Origin: Amphiura filiformis
Lineage: Eukaryota > Echinodermata > Ophiuroidea > Amphilepidida > Amphiuridae
NCBI RefSeq assembly: GCF_039555335.1
Contig: NC_092641.1
Coordinates: forward strand, 30,316,848 to 30,380,847
Direction: 5' to 3'
Length of the DNA: 64,000 nucleotides
Under the pieces are notes generated by a model, which was not told the DNA's origin, ran no database searches, and was given only the letters and a program-made list of their open reading frames with translations. This document shows positions 34,190 to 46,562 of this stretch, piece after piece (the first letter of the stretch is position 1; every line of letters begins with the position of its first letter). The position numbers and the translations under genes are program-made.

Positions 34190-36050
34190 CATGTTCAATA
34201 TTTAGTACAAAGTGGTTGTACTGCTTTCAAAGTTGTGCTGTCTCTCGTCTGCTACAGCGTACATGGTGTAAGTGTATTCCATCTTCGTGAAACTGCCAAA
34301 TAAACAAAGATATAAAAATTCATGTAAAAGTCGGCCTACTCTACGAAGGCAGTATTGGGTGTAAATTGAGCCAGGTGTGTTTTGTGGGAAAAGTCCAATG
34401 GCTGAAGATTTTATTTATTATTAACTAGCGGTCACCCGTCTTTCGCGGTCAGAGTCTTCCGCGGTTGGTAAATTTTGTATATTTTGTGTACATGTAAATG
34501 TTTTATTTAATGTGATTAAAGGTATGAGAGGAGATTATCATTTAGAACTTAGAAGTATAATATTTAGTATCTTTTCCATATAAATCAATGGCTTGAAATT
34601 GCAATTAGATCATGATCGAAGCAAGTCTTCTTGCCACCATATCATATCCACTGTGAGAAGTCTTGCCCTGTGGGATGCTGGCGGCTCTGATATTTAAGAA
34701 TTTTATGCATTTGTTTCTACAGTACTTTTGAGCCCATTTTGGACAAATTTGTGGTACCTTTTAGCTCATTTTTTATAATTTTCATCCAAGTTTGTCCCCG
34801 ACCTTGAAATGTACCTTGCTGCCCCCGCCTCCTGCAAAAGTCCTGGCTACATCACTGAGCAGATGAACACAATTTTATTCACATCCCTCTTGGCCCCCTG
34901 TGGCCTGCTGGGTGATCTGATATTTTAGATTTCTATGCATTTGTTGTACTTTTTATTTGTTAGCCCATTTTGGATAAATTTGTCGTACTCTTACCACTGT
35001 GCAGCTGTGTTTTTTTTAACCATGATCTGTTCATATGGGAAGTCTCAGTGAAATTGTTCAAAAGTCACCCATTTGGGTTACCAACAGGTTTGGCAACCCT
35101 GATTAATTTGTCCTTCAAAAGTTTCACTTACAAACTAATTCAATAAACAAACACTCTACTGTTGACTATAGGTTCTCCATAAAAACACAGAATACATGCT
35201 AATGTTGATAAATTAGTTGAATAAACAATAGATGTTAATTGAGTTTCTACTGTGTCATGTAATAGTTGAGACTACAGGCATACTTCTACTGTGTCATGTA
35301 ATAGTTGAGACTACAGGCATAATATCCTCACACCGCAGGCTATGTCACCATTAGTGTATTGTGTTGGCGTGAAAAGTTTTAGGATGCAGGTGCTCTGGTA
35401 GTGGCTTTGAAACTAATTAACATAATTTGACACCCTTAACGTAAACAAAAACAAAATTGGACGTTTTATTGGGGTGCGGACAACTTTACTCTACATAGCG
35501 AAAAAATCCGTTTTCGAAATAATGTAAAAGCGTAGAAGTTTTTAGCCTTACCAAGTCGCCAAACTCAGTAATTTATTATAGATATTTTTCTTGTTTTTGA
35601 GTTCCTATCCCAATGCACTAATAAAATAAAACGTAATGTATGAATATTGCCAACTTGGTGTATGAAATGAATCAAGTTGAATTCTGATGTAACACTCCTG
35701 ACGAGACAGAATTTCTCTTTTCAACCCGCTCTAAAAAGAAAACGGTTTTGATATCATGCAAGTTTTATTTTTTCCAAGTTTTGCCCAAATGTTGCTTTTT
35801 CTTTAAACAGACTGAAATTTTTTATTACTGTCATCATAACCTTACAATGCTACACAATCTGGTGAGAAGTGATTTTTGGAACATTTTATTTTTCGCACCA
35901 TGTAATTTTCACATGTTCCTAAGTAGACTATTAAGCGACTAATATGAAAGAATTTGGTACTTAATAATAGCAGACACTTCACACAATGCCATGAAAACCC
36001 ATGCAACACTTTGCAACTTGTATATTTTTGCAGTGCATGATTAAAAAAAC
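34190..36050. other. Intron 1 spacer, no gene seen
   Basis: It contains a 42-base local direct repeat (actgtgtcatgtaatagttg, at about 35249 and 35288) and the patch aactagcggtcacccg (34424), similar to the edge of the insert at 2.95 kb. Open frames here are short and lack features. Confidence 0.45.
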
Positions 36051-37170
36051 AAGTAGGGGAGATTGGGGTTAATTGGAACACAGGGTAAGTTGAAACATTG
36101 TATTTTTTTTTGACACAAAAAATTAATTTGGTAAAATACTGGCACCTATAGTAATAGGTATTAGTAAGGGTCATCCACCAAATTAGCAACAGCACTGATG
36201 CCCCACCAGTGTTGGCTTGGGAAAGGAATATCTGTTTTTTGACTTACTGACTAATTTTTATACCCCTCAGAAAAGATGCGTTATCTCCATGTTGTTTGAA
36301 GATTCAGGGGATTAATTTTTGAGTGCCATAAGCACTAGTAGCAAGTCCCAGAATAATGTTCAATAAAAGTTTTATTGTATTTCTTATTTTGTGTAATGAA
36401 CTTTGAAATGTAAAAATAGGCATCGGGGTTAGTTGAAACTTTTGAGGTGGGGTTAGTTGACACATGAAAATCACATAGAAAAATATGGTTAAAAATTTGA
36501 TTTTTTAAAAATTTGTAACATGTTTACCATTTCTTCAATATTGCTAATATGGTTAAAAAGCAATAATACAAGCAAAAAGTGCACACAGAAAGTACATTTT
36601 ATAATATTTTAGGCTTCTCATATTTTGGTCCATGGTGACACTCGTCACCTTGTGTCCAAAGCATTGACCCGCACTCCCACATATTTATTTATTCATTTTT
36701 CTGCCGAAAGCAGTATGTATTCGAATTGGAACATGAAACACGACTATTGGGCGTAAATAATGGCGGATTGCCATGACAAATCATTCTGTCAAGTACATTT
36801 GGGCTACGTTTTCCATGTTGCCACGAAGTTCTTACAGTACAAAATGCTCAATGAGTCTGCATTTCGGGCTAATGAATTATGCATTAGAAAAAAAAAATGA
36901 CAGGGACGGTCATAAATTCTTATATACGGGGGTTGTAGTAAAATGTTTGCCTTGAAGAGTGATTATAAAAATGTTTGACTTGATTCTGGACTTTGAAAAG
37001 AATATAAAGCTTTGAATGTGTAAAGTTTTTATTGTTTTAAAGAAGTTAATCTGAAATAAGGTATCTGTGAAGGATTTTAGGGATATTTAAAGGGCCTGCA
37101 CCCCGTCTTACAAAAATGTCGAATTTTTTGTGAACGGTAGCTAAATAGTTCAGCCTGAGGCGAATATTTA

Positions 37171-38859
37171 GGGGAGATCGGGGCAAAGTGGAACACGGGG
37201 CAAAGCGGAATCATCAGTCGGCTGCGGAGCAGTGACTACAAGCTCCTATCTTTGGCTGCATCCTTTTTTGTACTTTGTGTACTTAACCCTCTATCTTTTA
37301 ACCAAATATCCCACAGAGTAAATGCGATATGTCAAACTTTTCCTCTGGTCATAAAGAACAAAAAGTCAGTGGTCACATCTCTGTAGGATCATTGGTTGAT
37401 GAGATATAGTCACTTTTTCTACTTTGTGCATTTAACCCTCTATCTTGTTAACCAAATATACCACAGAGTAAATGCGATATGTCATACTTTTCCTCTGGTC
37501 ATAAGGAACAAAAAAGTCAGTGGTCGCATATCTGTAGGATCATTAGTTAACGAGATATAGTCACTTTTTTTTTTTTGTTCATTTAACCCTTTATCTTTTT
37601 AACCCAATATACCACAGAGGCGTGCGATATGTCAAACTTTTCCTCTGGTCATAAGGAACAAAAAGTCAGTGGTCGCATTTCTGTAGGATCAGTGGTTTAT
37701 GAGATATAGTCACTTTTTTCTCCTCGCTGTACTTAACTCTCTATCTTTTTAACCAAATATCCCACAGAGTCGTATGCGATATGTCAAACTTTTCCTCTGG
37801 TCATAAGGAACAAAAAGTCAGTGGTCACATCTCTGTAGGATCATTGGTTAATGAGATATAGTCACTTTTTCTACTTTCTGTACTTAACCCTCTATCTTTT
37901 TAACCAAATATTCCACAGAGTCGCATGCGATATGTCAAACTTTTCCTCTGGTCATAAGGAACAAAAAAGTCAGTGGTCACATCTCTGTAGGATCATTGGT
38001 TAATGAGATATAGTCACTTTTTCTACTTTCTGTACTTAACTCTCTATCTTTTTAACCAAATATCCCACAGAGTCGCATGCGATATGTCAAACTTTTCCTC
38101 TGGTCATAAGGAACAAAAAAGTCAGTGGTCACGTCTCTGTAGGATCATTGGTTAATGAGATATAGTCACTTTTTGTACTTTGTGTACTTAACCCTCTATC
38201 TTTTTAACCAAATATCCCACAGAGTCGCATGCGATATGTCAAACTTTTCCTCTGGTCATAAGGAACAAAAAAGTCAGTGGTCACATCTCTGTAGGATCAT
38301 TGGTTAATGAGATATAGTCACTTTTTTCTACTTTGTGTACTTAACCCTCTATCTTTTTAACCAAATATCCCACAGAGTCGTGCGATATGTCAAACTTTTC
38401 CTCTGGCCATAAGGAACAAAGAAGTCAGCGGTGGCATATCTGTAGGATCATTGGTTAATGAGATAGAGTTACTTTTCCAATTGTGTGCATTTAACCCTCT
38501 ATCTTTTTAACCAAATATTCTAGAGAGTCGTGCGATATGTCAAACTTTTCGTCTGGTCATAAGGAACAAAAAATTCAGTGGTCGGCGTATCTATACGATC
38601 ATTGGTTAATGAGATATAGTCACTTATTGTACTTTGTGCACTTAACTCTGTATCTTTTAATCAAATATCCTACAGAGTCGCATGCGATATGTCGAACTTT
38701 TCCTCCGGTCATAAGGAACAAAAAGGTTGATTGGCGCTGAGGTTCATATTGGTGCGTATGCACCAAATATGTATCTTGTAAACCTTACGTTTTGCCTTGC
38801 TTGCTTCAGTAATCCTGTTTGGGCTGGACAAAAATATGTTCCACTTTCCCCGATCTCCC
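37171..38859. mobile_element. Inner TA-flanked TIR element carrying a satellite, 1.7 kb
   Basis: GGGGAGATCGGGGCAAAGTG on the left and CACTTTCCCCGATCTCCC on the right, with TA outside. It sits within the 36056-41074 element, whose TIR differs by few bases in the first 13. Most of its length is the ten-copy satellite. Confidence 0.75.
37290..38720. repeat. Ten-copy tandem repeat, period about 150 bp
   Basis: Each unit holds taaccctctatctttttaac, then ccacagagtcgcatgcgata, then tgtcaaacttttcctctggt, then gatcattggttaatgagata. Copies of gatatgtcaaacttttcctc start near 37328, 37480, 37627, 37778, 37928, 38079, 38230, 38383, 38531 and 38684 (the last two slightly altered). Middle units are nearly identical and outer ones more diverged, as in arrays kept alike by unequal exchange. 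Confidence 0.85.
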
Positions 38860-39511
38860 TAGGTACGGTAATATTCGTCTTAAGCTTACTGATTTTTTTT
38901 ATTTTATTACTAGTATATTGTGAAAAACCATGTAGCTGTGGTGTTAGCTCAATATGCTAGGAAAATATTATAACCGATGACCCCATGTTGAATTTGGCTA
39001 AATCAGCTGTATTTTTGCTGATAAAATAGCACGTACTCGATCGACATCCGCCATCTTGTATTTAAAATGCCTAGCAACTGTCACTCAAACTTACGATGTG
39101 TCAACTGCCGTTCACTTTTATACAGGGATTGAATACGAGTGTCACGGCCCGGGGTTTAGTGTGCATTCAAATCCTTACTAGCCGTCGGAAATGATTGCAA
39201 ATTACACCGTCATTTGTAATCATTTTGACCACAAAATATGATGTGAAACACAGGTAAGCAATAAGAACAAGTCCTACATTTGAAATTTGTAGCTTACTAC
39301 ATCCTGAGACTAGCATTGACCATTGTTGACTAGTCTCAGCTGCATGTACTCATCTGAATTCCTACTGACTGAAGACAGCCTGAAGACATAATCATAATTC
39401 ATATACATGTCAGATGTATAATTGTATTGGCAAATATCCACAAAAGCGTTCATTATCAATTTATTTTGATAAATTGTCACATTTTATGCCATGTATTATA
39501 TTCTTAAAACG

Positions 39512-39912
39512 AACCGGTGGATTGGCGAACAATGTGTCGCAAGAAATGACGTTCGCGGTGAAACGGTGGGCCAAAATGGGTTATATTTGGTAATATGCAC
39601 ACGAATGGTCAAATTAATAGAAAAATACCTGTGATAAATTTATCTGTACACATTGTCGCACTCCGAGTGACGTATGGTATATTTGCAACCCTGTGGTGGA
39701 TTTGCGAACAATTTGTCGACATAAATAACGTTCGTGGAGAAACGGTCGCCCAATTGCATTATTTTTGGTAATATGCAGACGAATGGCCAAATTAATAGAA
39801 AAATACCTGTGATAAATTTATCTGTACAAATTGTCGCACTCCGAGTGACATATGGTATATTTGCAACCCTGCTGTGGATTTGCGAACAATTTGTTGACAT
39901 AAATGACGCTTG
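39512..39912. repeat. Tandem duplication, period about 180 bp
   Basis: Two full copies (about 39512-39692 and 39693-39871) and a partial third. They share gataaatttatctgtaca and gtcgcactccgagtgac. The frames crossing them repeat the same peptide text and look non-coding. Confidence 0.75.
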
Positions 39913-41358
39913 GAGAAATTATTAGAAAAAAGCTTTTATTTTGCCTAGGCCTGTCCTCCATGCTAGGCAGGGTCTTAGGCAGGATCAGAAGGTTTGGGTG
40001 TGTAAATTTAAAAAACTGGGTGTGTAAATTTAAAATTTATGTACAAAGTGGGCAAAAACTGGGTGTGTATATTCCTGCATTAAATACATCAGAATTATTA
40101 CCATTGCAAGATGGCTTAAATAAAGCTAGTTCACCACGTAAACTTGTATGGCTCAAAATTCGGACCGCTCGCCATTAAGTTTACTGTCATTGCGTATTTT
40201 GAAATTGTTGACGTTTTAATGATCCCCGATTTCCGGTTGATTATTTTAGCTGTGTCACGTCACGCGCATGACGCTGGTGGTAACCAGCCTAGCCTAACTT
40301 CAGTAAAAAAAATACGATCGCCGATATCGATGTGATGGATGTGATGTGGGACTTGCATAGGATTACACAGAGATATTTCGTGCCAAAATTTGACCATTTG
40401 TAGGCAAGTTGGCCTTACTTTGTCTGCGTTGTGTGAAAAAGGACAGTCTTAAGTAAGTATACGTGCAACGCTTTTGATGTTTTGGGAGACAGTGAGGGAT
40501 CCGAAACAGCGGGTGGCGGAGCTTATTCTTGACTGTTTAATATTCATTCAATACGCTGCCTTACGGTAATAGTCTTATACGCTGCGATGGACAGATAGTA
40601 TCAGTTTGTGAATGCGGACATCGTATAAGTTCCTTGTACTAGGCTTAAAGCTAGCATTTCAAGTATCTCTTATGGCAAATAACAGATGGTGCCCGCTGGA
40701 ATCTCTTGAGGCATTGTCTTTTTTAAAGACATTTCTTGTTTCACACTGATTGTATGTTAAAGGGTGCCTTCAAGGGAAGTATAACCCTAACAACACAATA
40801 ATAATTATTTTGAAATTATTACAAGCCGTGTTTCAACTAACCTCACCCTATGTTTCAACTTACCCCAGGGGTGGGGTTAGTTGAAACACTTTTTTTTCAA
40901 ATTTTCAAATTGGATTATATGAATAATCATAAGCAGGTCCAATAACGTTTAAGGCTGTATTTGTAGCATGTATGTATATGTTTATACTGATATGGTTAGT
41001 GTTTCTTGAAAGTAATCGGTTTGCGTTAAAAAGACGATTTTGTGAAAAATGTTTCAACTAACCCCAATCTCCCCTACCTCTTTTCTTGTCACGCTAAAGT
41101 GTAACACTCCTGACCATATGGGGAAGAAAATTGGGCATATTATTTTTACATGACAGCTATGACACTACAAATTGCTGTGAGAAAATCATAACACAATTTT
41201 TGAAAGATGAATTTCTTTGCTGGTCTTTTTCATTTGCATAGCAGGCATCAAAAACCAAACGGTGCCATTATGTTTTACTTTACCCATATATATGATGCAC
41301 GTGTGAAACTGATAAAAGACTTTTGAAAAAAATCTGGTCCATTTTGTTGGACTACACC

Positions 41359-42003
41359 CAGTGTTTAATTTACCAGAAAAAAGTTACTTGCATTTGTGCA
41401 GGTAACATAGCTTTTTTAGGTAATCTTACCTGCACAGAATTATGTCTTCAAACATAAAAGAAACTTTTCTGAATTCTGCCTGGACGAAAAGTGGAAACTG
41501 GTGTAATTTTGTAAGCTTTCTTTTAAAGGTGCTCGGTCCGATTTCTCTGAATGGATTTATTTATTCAAATGATGCATCGTCACCCAAAAGATCTTGGTTT
41601 CAAATTTCAGTCAAATCGGTCAAACCGTTTGGATGTATGAAGAGATTACGTATAGGCCTATATTGCAACTGCCTACAAAAAACATACATGTATGTCTTAT
41701 TAAAAACTTCAAAATGGTACATATTTCAGCTGTAAAATTTACAAGGGGTTATAAGCTAATTATGAGCTTTCTTCTGATACCAAAATTTCAGAAGGTTTGA
41801 AAAAAAGTCTGAAAAAAAAATTGGAGTGATCGGCCCGGGCACCTTTCACATCAATTGAGAGGTACATGTTTCTCAGCCTTTAATCTCATCCCAACTGTCT
41901 TTAGGGCCAAAATTCTGCCTGCACATGTACAGGTAAGTCTTGAAAAGTTACCTGCACAGAATCAAAATCACCTGCATTTGTGCAGGTGGTAAATCGACCA
42001 CTG
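41359..42003. mobile_element. hAT-like MITE, 645 bp
   Basis: It starts CAGTG and ends CACTG; flanking octamers are actacacc and acaacacc (7 of 8). Inside both ends are copies of acctgca and tgcatttgtgcaggt. It lies in SAM-gene intron 1. Confidence 0.65.
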
Positions 42004-42847
42004 ACAACACCCTAAATAGGTCCGCTTACTTGGACTACGACCCCAGTAGAACCACTACATGATGAACTATTATTGAAATAATTAAATCTCGTACAAATAA
42101 ATCTGGCAGTGTTGCGTAATGCGGAAGGGTCAACGCGTCTGTTGATTGGCAGTTACTTGTCAGAGCGATCGATGCACAACGATGTGATTGGTCGTATTGG
42201 AAGGTCGGTCATGCATTCACTGCGTGGCCAAGTGCTTGTGTGGTGCGCTATGGTACGCACTCACAGCGTTCAAATGCTCATGTTTTTGTCCGAGATTTAA
42301 TGATTTCAATAATACATGGTCAATCTGAAACTAACAATTTCAGATTTTTGAAAAAATCAGGTCCATTTTGTTGGACTAGCTTCAACCCTAAAATTAAAAT
42401 AGATTTCGATTAACAATTTTAATGTATTTTATGGAAAAACAAAATAAAATGATAAATTTCAATAAAAATTCAAAATGAATTGAAAAATAAATTTTGACAA
42501 ACATAGCATTAAAAGCATTTTTTTATTAATATGGCCAAACAAAAAAATTAAAAAATAATTTTGTAAGAACGCAATCTTTTATTAATATATTTAATCCAAA
42601 AGGAAAGTGGAAAAGTGAAAAAAAAAACAGTGAAAAATAAATTTCGACAAACATAATTTTCGAGAAACCCTGCACGACTCGCTGTGAATTTTGATACGTA
42701 TTTGCGAAAGTGACCCGACAGTGACACTGTATAGATGGTGGAACACCTGAACATGTACACAAAGTTTTGGCCGAATCGCATGTCCGGTGTAGGTTGCGTT
42801 GTTTGAAAAAAATTGTTCGAGAAACCCTGCACGACTTAGTTTAACTA

Positions 42848-43558
42848 TAGTCTGATTTACTAATTCGTGAACATCTAAAAACACTCACATCGCGTACCTC
42901 GCAGAGATCACCATGTCAACGAGATTAAGTAGGCCCTAATAAATAGAAAATAGGTCACGACGCAGATAGCATTGTGCGCGAGCAGGGTCTTAACCAGAAT
43001 TTCAAAACTACCCGTCCAAAACCACCCGTTGATCGCGTCCAACCCATTCTGCATCGGGAAATCAGTATCGCAAATTTCACTGTGACGGGCGCTATCAACC
43101 CGGAAGAGATCGTGGTTCTCCACAAAAAAACGGGATATAATTACAATCATATTAAAGTACAATGGTTGCGCCCGCACTCCTGCGCTAATACGTTAAACTA
43201 CAGCGAAAATTCCAAGATTAGGCTACACACATTTTGGACATAATATAAATATTTTTATTAAACTTTAGTACAGTACGGTACTACAACAACTTTTATAAAT
43301 GTGGATAGATGTTTGCCGTATTTTGAGTCGTAAAAGCTGAAGACGAAGTCAAACGTAAGCGGACTTTTTATTTTTTATTTTTATTTTTTACTTGCTTGTG
43401 AAAATGCCCGTTGACAAAGACGGCTTCGTAATTTTCCACCCGTCCAGTTTTGAAACTGCCCCTTCAAAAGACAGGTCTCTGGATACGACCTTGTGCGCGA
43501 GTGTTGGGCGCAAAATTACACGCGTAGGTAAATGTTCACGAATTAGTAAATCAGACTA
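42848..43558. mobile_element. TIR element of about 710 bp
   Basis: AGTCTGATTTACTAATTCGT on the left and its complement acgaattagtaaatcagact on the right; the pairing extends 26 bases and TA flanks it. Frames inside are short, with no recognisable domain. Confidence 0.7.
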
Positions 43559-44159
43559 TCGCTGTGACCTTTTTTTTTACTTTCTAAAAGTAACCTATAT
43601 ATCAGACAACAGTTAAAGCTTAATCATATGAAAAAATATCCAGTAGCATCAGCATGAAGTTCTGCAGCAAAGTTCATACCATCATGACTCATGTAACAGT
43701 CATGACAGTAAAGTTGATCATTCATGTTGTCATGCATGTACCATTAGGCATTACGGTTACCGAGCATGCCAAGCTTGCCAAGTGCGAGTCCAAGTTTACC
43801 TATTCTCATCCCACCATCATGATCATGATCATCACATCATTCTAGAATTTATTTAAGACCATAAATTACTCAAAATTTATTCATGTTGCGATCTCACGCA
43901 AAATACGTACCATAGTGATAAAGCATGCACTGATAGTGATACTACTACTAGCCATGCATGCATGCAGTGCTATATACAGTACACGCACAGCGCAGCGCAG
44001 CGATAAATGCAATAGAATGTATGCGTTCATTTCTGTACAACCAGACCGTCACTTCATTGGCAATTTATACAATAACTAGCCCGGAAAGAAAATAAATTTC
44101 ATGTTCTTCCTTCTCCCGACTTATTTTTGAACAACTAATTCTACAAATAAATGTATTAC

Positions 44160-44232
44160 CTGCGAAAATCTCCATGATTTTATCTGAAAATCCTCGCTCA
44201 CGCAGAAATGTTTCGACATCGTTGGTCGCCAT
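44160..44232 (-). CDS. SAM-domain gene, exon 1
   Basis: It encodes 24 residues plus one base, starting at ACAATGGCG, a good translation-start context. The product begins MATNDVETFLRERGFSDK, the first helices of a SAM domain. The donor is GCAG then GTAATA. Exon 1 lies only about 310 bp from the right end of the transposon, so its promoter must lie within or next to the GAGTG array. Confidence 0.7.
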
Positions 44233-44334
44233 TGTGGTAAAAAGACTGAAAGCAGTGCTGAAAGTTTCATCGTTCGCTTGACGCATCGTGATTGGTTGCC
44301 TCGCTTCCCGCCTCGCTTTCAGTGCCGATAATTT

Positions 44335-44540
44335 TTATCACTCGGTAGACGAGTAGTCGAAATTCACTCGGGAATATGACATTGAGTGGTAAAATCGGAC
44401 CACTCGATGAAGGAGTGAACCAATCCGAAAAAGAAATGGTTACATTATCACTCAAATAGGAGTGAAAAGTACTCAATTAGGAGTGAAAGTCAGTTCACTC
44501 TAATCAGAGAGTGGAAATTTCACTCTTTTACATTTAGAGA
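44335..44540. repeat. Right subterminal GAGTG/CACTC array
   Basis: About 11 copies of GAGTG or CACTC in 200 bases, ending in the TIR. It mirrors the left array. It lies just upstream of exon 1 of the SAM gene, so it could also act on that promoter. Confidence 0.75.
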
Positions 44541-45798
44541 GTACATATCATTACATTTATAAATATTTAAATATTTATATTTCAAGTTTTAATCATTTGC
44601 CATAAAATGTGTGTTATATCGCGAATTTAAAAATTATTTGATATCAGAAGGACATTCTTATTAGATTCAGAATGCAATTCGATATGTCCTCTCATGTCTC
44701 GCAAAAAATACAGTCCAAACGTTCATACCAAAGCCCTTAACGAAAAAGTATAATCATTAAGGTTATTGAAGACTTTGTATCAATCATAGCAGCGGTGTAG
44801 ATTTGATGTAGAACCACATCCCACTTCTTCTCCAGGAGCTATACTGCCATGAATTTTTGGCATTTTAGGAATTGAATTGTGTCGATTTTTTCTGTCTTTC
44901 TTTCTTCACTCTCGCTCTATGACCATAAATAATTGTCTAATTATGGAATGCATTAAGTAACAACCCTACATGTACATAGACTTGTTAGGTTACACTCTTA
45001 TAATAGCGTGTAGGCTATATACATGTGTGAAAAACTATGTATCACTTTTTACAAACAAATCATTCCCGCACCCTCCTACCGCTCCTGCTGGATACACTAA
45101 GCCAAAATAATTAACTGCATTTTCTGCATGCAATTACAGGCAAAAATTGAAGAGCTTTTAATTAACGATTTTAACAGGTGTATGCCCGCTATGTTGAAGA
45201 TTCGTCGATGTCGAAGGTTCGGTATCGAATTGGAATTTTACTCATATTATACCAGAGGGTTCGCTATGTCAAATAGGAAATAAAGTTTGCTCGAACATGG
45301 TCGAATATGAAAGAGGATTACGCATAATATCTACAATGTAAATTTCAAGTATTTACAATAAATCCTAAGGGATTGTGATTAGGGACCAATCAAGTAGTAG
45401 ATTTAAAATCAAGTCTTACAGATTTAAAATCAAAACTTAAAGATTTGAAATTCAAATCTATCAGATTAATTTCAAATCTAAAATTGATTAGTCCCTGACT
45501 CCCTGATTACAACATTAAGGATTTATTTTTAAATCCTTGTAATTTAGAGTGTAGGGTTAGGGTTAGACTTATGGCTAGGTTTAGGGTTACGGATATGGCC
45601 CGGGGATATGGCTAGGGTTAGAATTCTGAGTTAGGGTTAGTTTCAAGGTCTGCGTTTGGGAAAAAGTCGATATTCGACATAGCGGAACTTCGATAACAGG
45701 CTGGATGAACCTTCGACATAGCGGGCTATATTAACCAATCTAACATGCTTAAAAGAATATCTTACCTAACCTATTCGTAGATCCCTACAGGCAGGTGA

Positions 45799-46056
45799 TT
45801 ACCGGCACATTGGCCATGTTGGCGGACAAGGCAGCCAATATTTTCGACGTTGCCTGACTTGGGCGCGGTCAGAGTTTAGCTCTTCTTCCGTGCGTTTTTC
45901 GGCAAGTAGGTCACGGCGTATTCTTGCTTCAGCTGCATCATTATTTATCGCCAAGGTGTTCCGATCTTGTAGAGTCACATCATGAGCTGGATTTGCGCAG
46001 TGCGTAAATGATGCCACGGCAACAATCAGTAGAGCGAGAAATAGGATCTTTGCCAT
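45799..46056 (-). CDS. Secreted prepropeptide, Cys-ring type (copy B)
   Basis: 85 residues, start MAKILFL. The signal peptide (1-20, ending HC), RIRR site and RQRR site match copy A. The predicted mature peptide KYWLPCPPTWPMCR is identical to that of copy A. Differences lie in the signal and pro-region (for example LLAEKRTEEELNSD against PLAEKRAEEELSSD). Variation in the pro-region with an unchanged mature end suggests that the mature part is constrained, though the copies are young. The gene lies just right of the giant transposon. Confidence 0.75.
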   Translation of the reverse strand: MAKILFLALLIVAVASFTHCANPAHDVTLQDRNTLAINNDAAEARIRRDLLAEKRTEEELNSDRAQVRQRRKYWLPCPPTWPMCR

Positions 46057-46105
46057 CGTGTATTCGTGTAGCTTGTTATGAGTACGGGTAAACCGATGCT
46101 CGGCT

Positions 46106-46112
46106 CTTTATA
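46106..46112 (-). promoter_or_regulatory. TATA box of peptide gene B
   Basis: CTATAAAGAGCC on the minus strand, 50 bases before the ATG. CACGTG follows upstream at 46144-46149. Confidence 0.6.
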
Positions 46113-46526
46113 GTTTTCTGCATGACTTGTTAATCACCATGATCACGTGTGTTATGATAATTATATACATTCTGATTCTGGTCGGCAATGAAAATACGTT
46201 TTTGTCTGAAATTAATTGACGGGTAAGCGCCCTTTCTCAAAGACTTTTTCCAGTCACAGATTTTCACCAAAAAGTGTCCCTTAATGAGTCAAACAAGCAA
46301 TCCCTCTGGCTCAATATTGGCACAAGATAGACAACAAATTAGGTGCAGTGGATCTGAACTTCTTCTTTTAAGACCCTTTTATGACCAAAATTTATAATAC
46401 TTATGGCTAAATTAGTGTCAAGAAAACCCCCTTTATGTCCAGATCAGTGAACAAAGTGATAATTAGTTTTTGGTTGTTTTTTGTTTTTGTTTGTTTTTGT
46501 GGGTGAGTGTTGTTTATTTGTTTATT

Positions 46527-46562
<36 letters not shown>

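Larger units (their letters stand above)
36056..41074. mobile_element. Outer TA-flanked TIR element, 5.0 kb
   Basis: GGGGAGATTGGGGTTAATTG on the left and CAACTAACCCCAATCTCCCC on the right, with TA outside both (36054-36055, 41075-41076). Several ggggttagttgaaac motifs lie inside both ends (36425, 36455, 40835, 40870). I see no transposase. The inner element at 37171-38859 has nearly the same termini. Confidence 0.75.
21349..44232 (-). pseudogene. Nine-exon SAM-domain gene of the giant transposon, two frameshifts
   Basis: Exons, in order: 44232-44160, 30584-30358, 29422-29265, 28115-28022, 25954-25784, 25251-25088, 24420-24307, 23832-23723, 21630-21349. Every junction is GT..AG and the phases agree, for example GCA G | CT AAT. 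Exons 1 and 2 join into one SAM domain (VETFLRERGFSDKIMEIFA; then EVLNSIDESDLKEFGLNFGE). Exons 3-5 give a helical region with LVTEFPCFKD and GFIEWRLKTMR. Exon 9 gives QPFILALGDENG and AFDRLYKVHYVFNVHF. This layout recalls multicopy uncharacterised proteins of fish and invertebrate genomes (from memory). About 464 codons. Exon 6 (near the TTTTC run) and exon 7 (near CCGGTTGTGG) each need one base to stay in frame. The role is unknown. Confidence 0.75.
18095..44540. mobile_element. Giant DNA transposon, 26,446 bp, with GTAC target duplication
   Basis: The left end is TCTCTAAATGTAAAAGAGTG (first 20 bases of the TIR) and the right end is its exact complement; pairing is perfect for 23 bases by my alignment. 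GTAC lies outside both ends (18091-18094 and 44541-44544). In unit A the uninterrupted site reads ctgtaaGTACatatcatt (about 4706), so the boundaries are supported by an empty site. Both ends carry dense GAGTG/CACTC arrays. The minus strand holds a spliced SAM-domain gene and a zinc-finger transposase-like pseudogene, interrupted by younger elements. Four-base duplications occur in Academ, Chapaev (CMC), Sola and Ginger elements; I cannot settle the superfamily by eye. Confidence 0.9.

Noticed and set aside
37290-38720. CRISPR-like array
   Set aside because: The units are whole 150-bp tandem repeats without unique spacers, in a eukaryotic context: a satellite, not CRISPR.
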